This document shows, piece after piece, positions 1 through 11,412 of a DNA stretch of 64,000 nt. Made by a program: the position numbers and the translations under genes. The DNA comes from Ischnura elegans (Eukaryota > Arthropoda > Insecta > Odonata > Coenagrionidae): positions 64,745,585 to 64,809,584 of the forward strand of contig NC_060251.1 in NCBI RefSeq assembly GCF_921293095.1, in the 5' to 3' direction. Each line of letters begins with the position of its first letter. Position 1 is the stretch's first letter. The notes under the pieces are model-generated. The model did no database searches. It was given only the letters and a program-made list of their open reading frames with translations, and was not told the DNA's origin.

Positions 1-975
1 ATAGATTCCCATTAATTTGAAGTAACAGAAAATAAATATAACTTAAAATAAGAGGATGGTCAAAGCTTGAAGGTATTCTTACAAATGATATCTCCAGAAA
101 TGTCATCCCTGGCTGTCAATGGTTCTGGAGATATACTGTCATTCCCTCAATTCGCTAATACGACATCGAACTCCTGCAATGATACTATAAAAGTATGTGT
201 TACAAGGCAGTACCTGCTACATAAATGTCATTCAAAAAACTTGAATGTTTATTAACTCAACAGTCCATTACTTTACCTGCTCCTCGGGGTATGAATCTGG
301 GCAATCAATCATTCCTTCAGCATACTCCCATCCAATTATTACCAGCACCTTCCTATCTACCTCATTTAGAGGGGGTATGCTGGTGGGCTGATTGCCCGTG
401 GCATTTCTATTGGCCCTTATGGCAGCCCATTTTTTGGAAGTTTTAGATTTAAGGTCCCGCCAGCACTGAAAACACCGCCAATAAATAGATTACCTTGGCT
501 CACAGGATTCTAATCAACTATGAAAATCATGGTAAATTATTTTGAGCTGGATGCATGAAACAGTGCAATTTTTAAAATAATTCCCCACTAGCCTCTCTCC
601 AGGATTTCTCATTTTTCTCTTTTGTTCCTGGATTCCTCAAATCATTAAGCTGGGCTGTCAGCCCTTCCCAGCAGCCCCTCAACTCATCTCTCCCATGTAT
701 TCCTATGTCAAATCCATTGAAGGAATTTTCAGTCTTAACAATAAGTTATTAAAAATATTTCCAGCATTCTAATTTCAACTTATAATAAATTTTTAAGTAT
801 CAATTCAATAAAAAACTGAGGAAAGAAAAACTCCAATGGCCGTAACAAGGGACCTCGTCACAGGTAAAAACAAAACACTGTGTGGTATGCTGGAACGGGA
901 AAGTTCGCAGCAGTGACCAACCCCTGCCTCTCAACCGGAAACCCTTCACTAACACACGTTCAACAGTGTAGAAAT
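1..975. other. No recognisable gene
   Basis: AT-rich sequence with only short unsupported reading frames. No transposase, RT or splice structure is apparent. Confidence 0.5.
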
Positions 976-1089
976 CTTCGCGAGGGTTTTGGGGGACCTC
1001 GCTAAGGCTGCTTACGTTGAATCCAATCACTCGCTAAACTACGAAGGAACCTTCGCGAGGGTTTTGGGGGGCCTCGCTAAGGTTGCTTA
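976..1089. repeat. Two direct copies of a 39-bp repeat
   Basis: A 39-bp block starting CTTCGCGAGGGTTTTGGGGG occurs at 976-1014 and again at 1051-1089, a 75-bp period. The copies differ at only two positions. The block lies just past the 3' side of the Penelope-like fragment. It may be part of that element's terminal repeat, but this is inference. Confidence 0.7.
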
Positions 1090-1319
1090 AGTTAAGGAAA
1101 CACACAATCAATCACACACACAACACTTACTCCGTGGGCTATACTCCGGGAGAATATGCTCAAAACTGAGCGATGGAACTGCCACATGGACGGGAAAAGC
1201 GTACCGGTTTCGGAATACAAGATTCCCTTCTCAACGCAACTGAGGTTAAAGCTGCACTTCAACAAGGTTGATTGATGAAAAAACAATAGACACCGCAGAA
1301 ATATATAAATAGAGAGTGA

Positions 1320-1530
1320 GGGGGAAATGGTTGTGGTGTAGAGGGTGGAATAGGAGAGGGGGAAATTGTGGTTGGACGTAAGACATGGGGGGGGGGTGGA
1401 AAAGGAGGGGAAGAGTTACGGACGGAGGTAAAGAAAGTGGGGGGAAGGGGGAAAGGGAAGGTTTTAACTTTGGACGGAGGGTGGGGGAAACGTGACGTAA
1501 GGATGACCGTTACGGAGTGGAAAAAAACTG
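1320..1530. repeat. Purine-rich (GA/G-run) tract
   Basis: About 200 bp of the plus strand is dominated by G and A, with G runs of up to nine. It sits immediately downstream (minus sense) of the Penelope-like coding region, so it is probably its 3' untranslated or terminal-repeat region. Reading frames here only reflect the low complexity. Confidence 0.5.
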
Positions 1531-1586
1531 TGGGCGTAATGTTCTTAGCGCAATAGAGAAAATAGAGAAGAATTTGGGATGGGTCC

Positions 1587-2740
1587 TTAATCACTATTAA
1601 GGAGTTCCCCTTTGTTTTTATAAATGTAAATGCTCTCGCATGCGTCAAGTGGGTGATTTGATGTTAGTTTCAATAGAGTTAGGTTGTCTAGGGTAATTTC
1701 GTGGCCTGTGTCTGTAAGGTGTTGTGCAATGCTGGATTTCTCAGGTTTATTGTTTTTGTAATATGAGAGGTGTTCTTTGTATCTGGTGAGAATGTTGCGT
1801 CTTGTTTGACCTATGTAGGAAGCTTGGCAGGAATTACAATTCATCTGATATATGCCGGATTTTTCTTGAAGAGGTATCTTATCTTTACTGGTGCCTAAAA
1901 GTTGTTTTAGTTTGTAATCGTTGGTGTACGTGATTTTAGTGTTAACTGAGTTGAAGACTTTATCTAGATCTTTTGTTATGGTGAGGTTAAACGGGAGTTT
2001 GATGAATCTTTTTGATATGTCTTTTTTGTGAGTGGTTGAGTTGTTGATTAAGCGTTTGAATTTATGTTTTTTCAAGATATGGTCAATTAAAGAAGTAGAG
2101 AATCCGTTCTGTTTGGCAATATCTTTAATGAAGAGTAATTCTTTATTGAATGCTGGTTTACTAAGGGGTACGTTTAAAAGTCTATTAATGAGGGAATGGA
2201 AGGCAGCAAATTTGTGGCTTGGGCGAACAAATGAGTAGTTGTGTGTATAATTTGTTGTGCTTGTGGGTTTTCTGTATATGTCAAAAACGATTTTGTTTTC
2301 GGATCGTGTTAAGAAGAGATCGAGGAAAGGAATTGAGTTATCAATCTCAGTTTCTACGGTGAACTTTATGGAAGGGAAAAGGCTATTTAGGTTGTCTAGA
2401 AAAATATTAAGTGAGCATTTCTTTGTGTCGAATACGGCAAAAATGTCATCAACATATCGTAAATAAATGGAAGGGAAGTAGGAGAATTTCTTCTTGAAGG
2501 TTGTTTCAAAATGCGACATGAAGACGTTGGCTAGAAATGGTGAGAGTGAATTACCCATAATTGTACCGAAATTTTGTTTGTAGTATTTCCCTTTAAAGGT
2601 AGAGTAATTTTGGTTTACTACTAAATTCCTGAGGCGTATATACTCGTCTATGGTTTTCTGATCTAAAGATGTAGTTTTGATAATATAATTCAGAAGTATT
2701 ATACATGTAAATACCCTAGTTTGATATACGTTAATCTCCA
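1587..2740 (-). pseudogene. Penelope-like RT with GIY-YIG endonuclease, 5'-truncated
   Basis: The minus-strand frame encodes the C-terminal half of a Penelope-like element protein. In order it shows an RT segment with NFGTIMGNSLSPFLANVFM and the catalytic box YLRYVDDIFAVF, a thumb/linker, and a GIY-YIG nuclease with GIYQMNC, SYIGQTRR and RYKEH. It ends at a normal position, with the ORF closing at 1587. The RT fingers are missing: similarity starts only around LDQKTIDEY near 2680-2740, and residues before that look like unrelated read-through. Penelope-like elements copy themselves by target-primed reverse transcription using this RT plus endonuclease. This copy lacks its N-terminal half and is very probably dead, although the retained 350 codons are open. 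Confidence 0.9.
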
Positions 2741-3400
2741 TTGCACGAATGATATTTACAATTATTTTACCGCATACCACTCGATAATCATCATTATTTG
2801 AGATTGCTCACTCCGTAGGTGTCCGCAGTTCTATTCTGCACTTGGGTGACGCTTATTAAGAGCTCCTGGTTTTCCGCTTGCCTTTCAAAATACTCATGCA
2901 CTTAGTGGATATTTCCCCGTCCTTGGCGGTGGAAAACTTCTCTCCTTTATGCCATTGTAGCTGATTCCCGGACGAAAGGTTCTCGGACGAACGCTGTGCT
3001 ATCTCCACAGATTCGGTTTGGCAACACTGCTGTCTGGAGAACGATCTACACTGCACGGAGTTTTGTGTCTTGTGCACGGCTCCTGCACATTTTCTCCTGT
3101 CGCTCTTCTGTGATTGGATAGAAGTGGGTGGGTTTCGAGCACGCTCAAGGTCAGCCGCCGTCAGTTCGGAAAAAGGGTATAACCGCAATGGTTTACCTCC
3201 CAAGCCTTAATATCCTTAGCTAGTGCCTCAATAGGTGTCCCTGAATTCATGACATGAATTTAGCTAGCCATATGCTTAATGAATGATGAAGGTGGCTGAC
3301 AGTCATCCCAGTGTTGATGGCGTGCCTTATGCATGTTCATTGCAGCTGCAACACTTATACCAAAAAAACTGTTCAGGAAACTGTTCACTGACCGATATGA
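2741..3400. other. No recognisable gene
   Basis: A 115-codon minus frame at 2856-3203 resembles nothing I know. There is no splice or transposon context to support it. Confidence 0.4.
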
Positions 3401-4165
3401 TCACAACCTTAATTTCACTTCAAGCTTCACTAGCCAATAACATAAAAGCAATATGAAACCCGCTACCCGAAATGCAGGGGTCACATTCATATTTTGGTAA
3501 GGCTTGGGGTGCACAGGATAGGCAGGGGTGACAGTGAGTTTGGACAGGTTTTCAATTGGAAGCTGTAGACATTGACCAACATCAAAACAGTTTCCCAATG
3601 CTTCAGTTTAAGAACGCCATCAGGAGTCTATTGAGAAAGATAAAGGAGCACATAATGGTATTTACCAAAATTACAGATTAAAGGAGGACTAATTCAGCTG
3701 ATGGCATTCAAGGTTACTCACTCCAGTTTCTTCTAGGGAGGTAATGAAATTCCGAAGATTTTTGATCAAATGTGGAAAATCTGAAGAAAACTGCAGCCTC
3801 CTAGGAGAATGAAAAGGGTGCTCATAGCTTGGTTTCTCCTTCTCTATACCAAAGAGCTTCTACATGGATCTGCTCCACTGGGCCTCATCGGTTGTAACCA
3901 AGTCCACGTGAAACGCAGACTTCTCCAGGATAATGATAAACTCCGTTATTAGTTGGTGCAAAACTGTGCTTGAAGCAAAACCCTGGCTTAAGGAGCAAGC
4001 CACAGAATGCACCCACTTTCCTCTGAATGGCTGGTACATCATAACCAACGCGTGGTCCCCTGTTTCATTCTTCTCGTGCAGTGGAATGTAATCACCCAAG
4101 TGGGTGAAGCCATTGAACCTCAGGCTTTGCCGATCAAATGAAATTGCTTTTGAGAGATTCATCTC
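3401..4165 (-). pseudogene. P-element/THAP9-like transposase relic
   Basis: Minus-strand fragments match the RNase-H-like core of P-element-type (THAP9-like) transposases. From about 4162 there is ISFDRQSLRFNGFTHLGD, then GDHALVMMYQPFRGKWVHSVA, then FHVDLVTTDEAQWSRSM. This continues past a TAG (where Trp is expected after the Met) into KLFGIEKEKPSYEHPFHSP and FSSDFPHLIKNLRNFI. A last piece at 3401-3598 has LSKLTVTP and PYQNMNVTPAFRV. The nonsense codon near 3862 and loss of frame continuity make it inactive. The usual DGA-type motif is degenerate (TTDEAQ). Assignment rests on motif order, not on an alignment. Confidence 0.65.
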
Positions 4166-4932
4166 GCGTACAAGAATAACACCTACAAAAGTTTCTCTGA
4201 AAGTTTGATGGTTACTGTATCTATCCTTTATTGCTTCTAGAATAATGTGATTTGATCAATTCTTACCACATCTAATACTCATTTCCCTCTTTCGCATATC
4301 TATAAGACTTATTATTGCATTGTCACTTTCTCTGAAGTCAATAACCTAGTACATGCCTTTATGAGCTGTTTAAACGCACTACCTTCAACACACTTCTGTA
4401 AGCTATTAGTGTACCTTTTCTTATCCAGTTTATGTTGAAACCAGAGACTCATCTGAGAGATTGGACGAACTGATCTGGTAATGGAGGACAAAGCACAAAT
4501 TTTGGTTAGCCATTCATCGATTCCGGCAATTATGGCTGAAGCGTATTTCACCATTTTCCATACCGGTCGAAAACATTTTTCTAGTAGATTCCTAAATTAG
4601 TTGAGTGTGCAACCTTACAACTCCAAGCAAAATGCAATGCATGTAATCTGGGACAAATCCAGCAATTAAATTGAAGCACATTATTCTTAATAATGCTGTT
4701 GGTCCCTTTACTCCTTAAATGGTTTTCCTTTTCTTGCCATTTAAATTGCGCATTTCTACCGTAATGATTTGTGCTAAAAAAAAGAAAATTTGCATATAAT
4801 TAATCAGAATTTCACTGATATGAATACACAAGATTACCACAAGAAACGCAGAAAACTTTTTGACTCGGGCGTTTCCGGGGTTTATATGTATAAATGTTTG
4901 AATCATCAATAATTTCAAAATTTTCCAAGTCG
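4166..4932 (-). other. Unassigned; possible extra exons of neighbouring minus-strand relics
   Basis: An 80-codon minus frame (4312-4554) and a short stretch at 4800-4935 reading NDDLENFEIIDDSNIY in the alternative frame could be exons. I recognise no domain. Confidence 0.3.
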
Positions 4933-5909
4933 TCATTCTGTGATGCTGCCACCGCTGCCTAGGAGCGCCATCTGGGGCAGCCCACTGCTGGATGTTGAGG
5001 AGGACCTTCTGGCTTCTTTTGGGGTAACCCCAGGGTTTTTGGAAGTGTGTACCTTTGGCAGCATACTTCCTGTACCTGCCTTTTGGTTCAGCCCAGAGTT
5101 CTTGGAGACAGATGGCTTAGGGAGCATACTCCTTTTTCCTGCATTCTTGGGCAGGCCATTGGAGGATGCCATTCCATTATCCACTGCCTTCTTGGACCCT
5201 GATCTGGATACATCTGTCATGGACACCATCCCAGATTTGCTGGCAAAATCAACAGAGGGTCCACGACTTCGACTGGAAGGTCCTAGATATTTAATTAATT
5301 AAAAGGAGCAGTTTTAATAATTACTATTCAAGATATATTTCTTATTTAAACACTTCCAAGATATATGAAAAGCAAATTACCTGGTGTTGGCGGATCACTC
5401 AAATAATCAATATCTGAGTACTCAGCCTCAGAGTTACTCTCTCGCGGATACTTCTGATCCTCCACCTTCCGTTTCCTCCTAAGCCTCTCAGACGAGGAAA
5501 GAAAGGCCTCTAGGTCCGTCTCCTCGCAACCCACCACTTCTATTTCAAGCTGCGTGGCAGCATGCAATGTTTCTTGAGAAAAAATAAGAAATGAATCTGA
5601 GCACATTGAACTCATTATTGTCAATAATTTCAAAGAAAATGCAAATACATGCCAGAATGGAAAATGAAATATAAAAGGTTTCTTACCAAATGGAGTTGTT
5701 ACATATCTCAATGTGAGTACGTCCCATTCCTCACACGGTTTCATCTGTTTCACTATCATCCTCGTAAGAATAGTTGACTTGCAATTGCGAGAAGGATACA
5801 GAGCGAAGAATTGGTCCCACACTCTGTTCACCCAACTGTAAGGAATTGTTTGGACAGTTACGTCGTCAAACCCCCTGTGCGGCAGGAATTCAGCAATCAC
5901 CCACGGCAT
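4933..5909 (-). CDS. DUF4806-type gene, three visible exons
   Basis: Three minus-strand exons join at good GT-AG sites. Exon 1 (5909-5687) begins MPWVIAEFLPHRGFDDVTVQ, the short N-terminal module typical of arthropod DUF4806-family genes, and is preceded by an acceptor-like CAG. Exon 2 (5572-5381) is acidic/basic, with RLRRKRKVEDQKYPRE and ends SDPPTPG at a GGTAAT donor. Exon 3 (5282-4933) is Ser/Lys-rich and contains about two imperfect 24-residue repeats around SMLPKxxxSKNxG, ending at a stop. No DUF4806 core exon is recognisable after exon 3, so the gene may be truncated or spliced further left. Function is unknown; many family members sit in transposon-rich DNA. Confidence 0.6.
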
Positions 5910-5989
5910 TCTGGAACGAAAGGTATATGGTAAAGCATTGGGTAATGAAAACATTTATGAAGATAATCACGACAAACAGTAATTTACAT

Positions 5990-6392
5990 GATCTTACTCA
6001 CAGCTTAATGGCAGTGAAGAAGTTCAGAAATAAAATACCTCTGGTGCGATCAAGCATAGGGAATAGCACAAGCCTTTCCCCTCACATCTTTCACCGCCCA
6101 TACATTTAAATTCGACAAATCACAAGCTTCACATATACCAGCATTCTGTGACAGTGATGAACTATCGTAAAAAAGGGGACACATTTTCAAAACTCTTCCC
6201 TACAACGAAGGCGACTTGACCACCTATGCAAGCAATAGTTTCAACAATTACAATTTCATACCTGATAGTTACCATGCAATTGTTTGAGGGTTTATCAGAA
6301 ATTTACTGCAAACCAATAGTGTACGTTGAGTAATGCGGCTCTTATAGATCAAAAGGCAGAGCGTGACTGAATTTGAGCTCTCTGACCTTTAA
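5990..6392 (-). pseudogene. CACTA-like transposase-domain protein, C-terminal piece
   Basis: On the minus strand, downstream of a piggyBac insertion, are a short exon end, a GTATGA donor, and an acceptor near 6222. A stretch like QVAFVVGKSFENVSPFF then shifts frame in a T6 run to QNAGICEACDLSNLNVWAVK. The order fits the end of the same transposase-domain protein seen at 8882-11412, which resumes here once piggyBac and one TTAA are discounted. The frameshift makes it a pseudogene. Confidence 0.45.
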
Positions 6393-6430
6393 CCCTAGAA
6401 GGGCACACTGGGGTCCAGTGGACCCCAGGA
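6393..6430. repeat. piggyBac 1 left TIR plus subterminal palindrome
   Basis: The TIR is followed directly by CTGGGGTCCAGTGGACCCCAG, a perfect 21-bp odd palindrome. It is a plausible transposase binding site. Confidence 0.8.
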
Positions 6431-6920
6431 GTTTTTTTCTTTGCTGTAACTTTTGTAATGCACAAAATATTGAAAGCTCATACCAATGTAAATTTCCTTT
6501 TATATCTTAGTAAAAGTTTCTAGTGTGTGGTGATTTTTTCAACGCACTTATTGCTTTATAATTTAATATTGAAAATGGTCTGGGGTCCATTGGACCCCAG
6601 TGTGCACTTAATGAAATTTTTTTGAAATTGCGAAAAAAAATTAACACATTTGTTTATTGCCTTTTTTGCTGCAAATGTATTTGTTATAATCGTATTTATA
6701 CTTTTAAAGTAATTAAAAAGCCATTTATCATTTTTTAACACTTTGGGATATTTGAGGACATCAACTTTTTTTGTGAAATATCTTGGTTTCCTCTTTTGCA
6801 AATAATTTTGGAATTTCGGAGTGAAAGACGTACGAACAAACTTCAATGGAATGGATTGTCGAGCAGTAGTTTTGAACATATATTACTCATAATAGTAAAC
6901 TATTCATCAAACATTGACGT

Positions 6921-8283
6921 TTGAAATCATTTGGAGATCGAAAGAGAGAGCGAAATTTGGTTTCGGATCTGCCTGGACCAAAAGGAGCAGCGCGCGACTT
7001 CAAAACTCCCCGGCAAGCTTGGGAATTACTGTTGGATAGCGCTTTACGAAATAAAATAATGACGCACACAAATGAGGAAATACAACGGCAGCGTCAAAAT
7101 GTAACAATTCCTCAATCGTACCACGGTGATGCAGATGTTGAGGAGATTGAGGCTTTTTTTGGACTTCTATATTTTTCTGGGGTGCAGAAGACGTGCAACA
7201 CTAATTTTTATGAACTGTGGTCAACTGAGTTTGGATTTACGTTGTTTTTGCTGTCAACCTTGCGTTTTGATGATAAAAACACGAGAATGCAGCGCAGAAA
7301 GATCGATAAATTTGCGCCAATTCGTGAAATTTGGGAAGGGTTTGTAGATAATTACAAGAAATATTACACTCCTCATGAGTATTGTACTGTAGATGAAAAA
7401 CTTCTCGGTTTTCGAGGCCGTTGCCCCTTTCGGATATATATGAAAGGAAGGCCAGATAAGTATGGCATAAAACTTGTAATGATGAATGATGCAAAAACGT
7501 TTTACATGATAAATGCCTGTCCTTACATAGGAAAAGTAGTTACTAATCCAGATGAAACTGTTCCGAATATTATGTACGGACATTGTGAAAACCAATTCAT
7601 GGCACGAATAGAAATATTACGCGCGACAACTGGTTCTCTTCTGTTGAGCTTATAAAGGAGATACTAAAAGATTATTCAATAACGATGGGGGGCAGCATTC
7701 GTAAAAACAAGCGTCAAATTCCAGTGGATATTACAAGAAGTGCTGTTGTTCAATCTTCACGATTTGCCTTTGACCCTGACATGACCCTGGTGTCTTTCAC
7801 ACCGAAAAGAAATAAAATAGTGCTTTTGTTGTCATCTTTTCATTTGGATGGAGCTATAAATGAAGACAATGGAAAGCCCGAGATTATTTGCATGTATAAT
7901 GCCACTTAAGGAGGAACAGACACATTTGATCAACTGTGTCATGAATATACAACAGCCAGAAAAACCCTTCGATGGCCAATGCGGATTTTCTATGGCATGC
8001 TAGACCAAGCTGGTATGAACGCAATGGTTCTTTACTCTCATATTGATAGTAATGAAAAAATAAATCGGAGAAAATTTTTGAAAAACTTGGCTTTGTCACT
8101 CATCAAACCTCATTTGCATCAACGGATTTTGAAAAAAAACTTGTGTTCTTCAATCAGGAATACCATTGCGGAAATTTTAAAAATTGAAGTATCAGCAGTT
8201 CATAAACCTGAAATCCTTCAAAGCAAAATACGACGCAGCTTATGCCCAAGAATTAGAGACAGAAAAACAAGAATTATATGCTG
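6921..8283 (+). pseudogene. piggyBac transposase (PGBD-like), frameshifted
   Basis: This DDE_Tnp_1_7-type transposase excises and inserts at TTAA. The first block (6921 to about 7598) has EEIEAFFGLLYFSG and the first catalytic Asp in TVDEKLLGFRGRCPFRIYMK. A one-base shift near 7598 then moves into the frame containing DNWFSSVELIKE (second Asp, codon at 7625). After MGGSIRKNKRQIP a nonsense codon, TAA, replaces a probable AAA Lys codon at about 7907. The third Asp follows in GGTDTFDQLC, then RWPMRIFYGMLDQAGMNA. All three catalytic aspartates survive, so only two lesions are obvious. The start is uncertain because the N-terminal acidic region typical of the family is missing or lies in another frame. 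Confidence 0.9.
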
Positions 8284-8818
8284 ATCGTGCCGCGCTCCGA
8301 TGTGTGACGAGCACCGAAGTTATCAGTGTACTACCTGTACTGGAGTGAGAAATTAACAACAAAGCATTTTTTTCTAAAAATTTATATTTTACCTGTAAAA
8401 TAAATAATAGTAATGTACATTTTGGAGCTATAGGAAGTCCTAATGAAATTTGTGAAAAAAAATTTTAAAAAAATACACTGGAAAATATTGTTGTTTTCAA
8501 TTGTTGAAATTAATACGTTTTATGGAAAGAAAAAATATGAAACATTTTTTTACATGAACTACATAATGTAATACTTAAGCTGTTAAAATTATTTGTCTGT
8601 ACATCTACAACATTTGTAAGAGTAAATAAAAGTAGGATTAGTGACTTTCTTAAAGAATTTTTATGTCTTTAGAATGAAAAATATTTTTTTACTTTCATTT
8701 TAATATGTTTAAATAACTTATATTTACATATTTGTGTGAGAAACACTTCTATTATTGATATTGACTATATTAATAGTAAAAAAATATCAGGGGTTTGAAA
8801 TTAAAAAAATTTAAAGTT

Positions 8819-8881
8819 ATGGGGTCCGCTGGACCCCAGTGTGCACTTTATGATTGAAAAAAGAAGTGTGCACTTCTAGGG
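8819..8881. repeat. piggyBac 1 right TIR plus subterminal palindrome
   Basis: The palindrome GGGGTCCGCTGGACCCC (one central mismatch) is followed by GTGTGCACTT, a short spacer, and the terminal GTGTGCACTTCTAGGG adjacent to TTAA. Confidence 0.8.
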
Positions 8882-9616
8882 TTAATTGAGTTGGCCTCTT
8901 CTGTGGGAAATAAGCCATTTCATGGACGCGCCTCACGATCTGGGGGGGAGGAAAATAAGGCCTGCGTATAATTATTTTAATTTGACCCAGTTTGTCCTCA
9001 AATTGGAATGCACTGAATTTGTCCAGGGGGTCATACACATCACAGTCACACACCAAATGGAGTAGACCGTGTACGTTATAGGGCATCATATCCCTACCAT
9101 AGAGCCCAGGAATTTTTTTTACAAAATATGTACGAAGGGCATTTGCATAATTAATATTTTCAAGGTAATTGTCTGCTACCAATACTCTTATAGCATAGTG
9201 GAGTGAGAGGAAATGCTTATATGGTGAAATTTTTGTTTGCCCTTCAAGATGTAGGGGCAGTATACAAATGAAATAATCTAAATTTGGTTGCCCTCCGTTG
9301 AAGAAGTTCTTGCATGGTACGTGGCTTCCTCACGAATTCCCACGGCATATACCTGGCAATTTGCTTTACACGCTCATTAAGGAGAGATACTTTCCTAGCC
9401 TCTAACCTCAAGTTGAAGCTACCTTTGATCCATGCTGCTAGTAATTTCCTCTCACTCCACAAGCACACTAAATGCACGTATTCGAAAGTCGGTAACCATT
9501 CTGATACCTGGAATTGTAACTAGGGGAGAATTACCCAAATGATCATCTTCATTAACTTTTGCAAAGAAGTCCCCGTCAGTTCTTACTGTATCATTGATTT
9601 CGTCAAAAAATACTCT
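8882..9616 (-). pseudogene. CACTA-like transposase-domain protein, middle piece
   Basis: Minus-strand frames read HLVCLWSERKLLAAWIKG, ARYMPWEFVRKPRTMQELL, RRATKFRLFHLYTAP, then MMPYNVHGLLHLVCDCDVYD and KFSAFQFEDKLGQIKIIIRR. This order (MHLVCLG…RKP…YTxP…YNxHxLxHL…FSAFxFE) is a recurrent arthropod transposase-domain protein with a DUF4218-like C-terminal half, as in En/Spm-CACTA proteins. It is bounded by piggyBac at TTAA on one side and an RTE/L2-like insertion on the other. Frame changes between blocks mark it as a pseudogene. Confidence 0.55.
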
Positions 9617-10638
9617 TCTTCTAAGTAATCAACCCTTGGGTTGGTTTGCAGCAGTCATCCATCTCTGTCTGTCCTCCACCAGCCTCTTCAGCTCCAGGTA
9701 GCTGTTGCAGCCCATGTCCTTCATTACTTGGGTAATGTAGCTCAACCTCGGCCTTCCTCTGCCGCTCTTTCCCTCCACAGTGCCCTCTATAACTGTTTTT
9801 ACCAATCCATTATGTCTCAGTAAATGACCAACCCATTTATTTCTCCTTGCAGTTAGAATATTCCACAGGTCTGCTTTCACTCCCAGTCTTTCCAGTATTT
9901 CTTCATTCGTTACCCGGTCTACCCATGAAACTTTTAACATTCTACGGTAGCACCATAGTTCAAAAGCATCAATTCTTTTTTTCTCTGCTGCTCCTATCGT
10001 CCAAGTTTCACTGCCATAAAGCATTATACTCCATACAAAAGTTTTGAGTAGATTCATCCTAATCTTGATACTCATGTTTTTTGAAACGTATATCTTTCTC
10101 TTCTTGTTGAAAGCTATTTTTACCTGTTGTATTCTACTGCTTATTTCCCTTTTGCTTCTGGCATCCGTGGTGATCTTGCTTCCTAAATACGTGAATTCTT
10201 CTACATTCTTCTACATTGTTCAGCTGTGTATTACCCAAGGTTTTATGTGCTGGTATTCCTGTTTTGCTTACAACGAGTGTCTTGGTTTTGGTCCTGCTTA
10301 ACTTCAGATTGTATCTAGCCAGCGTGACTTCCATCTCCCTAAGCACTTCTTGTAGTTGGTCTTCACTTTCTGCCAAGACTGCTAAGTCGTCCGCAAAACA
10401 TAGCTTATATATCCTCTGCCCATGGACCTTAATTCCTGCTTCCGGTAAGTTGCTCTCTGCCTCGTCCAGTGCTCTTTGTAGGTATAAGTTAAATAGCGCA
10501 GGTGACAATGAACATCCCTGTCTCACTCCTTTCCTAATTTTGGCCTGCTGTTCATATTGTTCAAATCTCAGCACTGCAATTTCTTCTCTATAGAGACCCC
10601 AGATAATTCTTCTATCTACTCTAATATGTATCTACTCT
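9617..10638 (-). mobile_element. RTE/L2-like non-LTR retrotransposon fragment, 5'-truncated
   Basis: An 11-bp direct repeat AAAAATACTCT flanks it (9606-9616 and 10639-10649), so this is a clean target-primed insertion into the CACTA-like gene. On the minus strand an RT block has KGVRQGCSLSPALFNLYL and the catalytic FADDLAVLAES (frame closing at 10134). A second frame (10075-9629) gives the C-terminal domain: LYGSETWTI, LWCYRRMLKVSW, RGRPRLSYI, ending AANQPKG. The 3' UTR is only about 12 bp, as is usual for this group. A frameshift separates the two halves and the endonuclease is absent. Confidence 0.88.
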
Positions 10639-11412
10639 AAAAATACTCTACCATTCACATATTCCCCCTGCACATCGCATTTTCCACAACCAAAAGAGCC
10701 GTTATGTGATTTGATCTGCTTGACAAATGCACGAGCTGGAGCATCATAAATGTAACCAGTTACTTTAATTTCAAGCCGCACTCTATTACAAACACCTTCT
10801 CTTCTGAGGAGAACCATATCCTTAGCATACTTTTCAAAGTATTCCGTACATGATAACAGTTTCTAATTACCATAAAATATACCCACAATAAAAAGAGTCA
10901 CTGAAGGAAAATATTGCAATCACATTAAATTTGGCAACACCTGACTACCCGAACTTTTGGCCAGTGGAAGACCATTCACATTGCACTGCAGCCTTATAGT
11001 TCCATTCTCAGCAATAGATGTATTTTAACTTAAGAGATGCCTGAGACTTCTCAATGTCAACATGGCAATAAGTGCCACCAGCAATACTTTTTGCATTAAC
11101 CTCTCGAGGATTCTTCAACAGTGTCCTTGTATCAGCAGGTAAGCCCCTAAAACAGTGGTATTTTCTAAGTATTTGTAGAAGCTCGTTTGATTTCCTTATG
11201 GTAACTCCTTCACTAGCCCACTGAGCTATACTCTGATGGATATTGAAATAATCATCTGCATCATCATCACTCCCAGAATCCATGGAAGGCAAAAATAACA
11301 GAGAATTCCTTTCATCTTTATCTGAAATTACAGAACTCTTATCCTGAATGTCATCCCGATGGATATGATGAGGGTTATCCTGGTCATCATTGATGGTGTC
11401 GTGGTCATCAGA
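10639..11412 (-). pseudogene. CACTA-like transposase-domain protein, N-terminal piece
   Basis: Minus-strand coding blocks in order are an acidic stretch, IHQSIAQWASEGVTIRKS, RGLPADTRTLLKNPREV, GGTYCHVDIEKS, CNVNGLPLAKSSGSQ, and APARAFVKQIKSHNGSFGC followed by GEYVNGRVF. This is the N-terminal half of the protein continued at 8882-9616. The apparent start at 11484 reads through into an unrelated I-like fragment, so the true N terminus is lost. Stops and shifts occur between blocks. Confidence 0.5.

Larger units (their letters stand above)
6393..8881 (+). mobile_element. Complete piggyBac element (copy 1)
   Basis: Terminal inverted repeats begin CCCTAGAAGGGCACAC (6393) and end GTGTGCACTTCTAGGG (8881). 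TTAA is duplicated outside both ends (6389-6392 and 8882-8885), the signature of piggyBac. Just inside each end is a palindrome of the form GGGGTCCANTGGACCCC (6409-6430 and 8821-8838), and a third copy lies at about 6579-6597. It inserted into a CACTA-like pseudogene. Its transposase is broken. Confidence 0.93.

Noticed and set aside
1259..1648. 129-codon Pro/Phe-rich minus ORF
   Set aside because: It reads the purine tract and overlaps the Penelope C terminus in another frame.
4940..5302. 120-codon plus-strand ORF
   Set aside because: Opposite exon 3 of the DUF4806-type gene, which has splice sites and neighbours on the minus strand.
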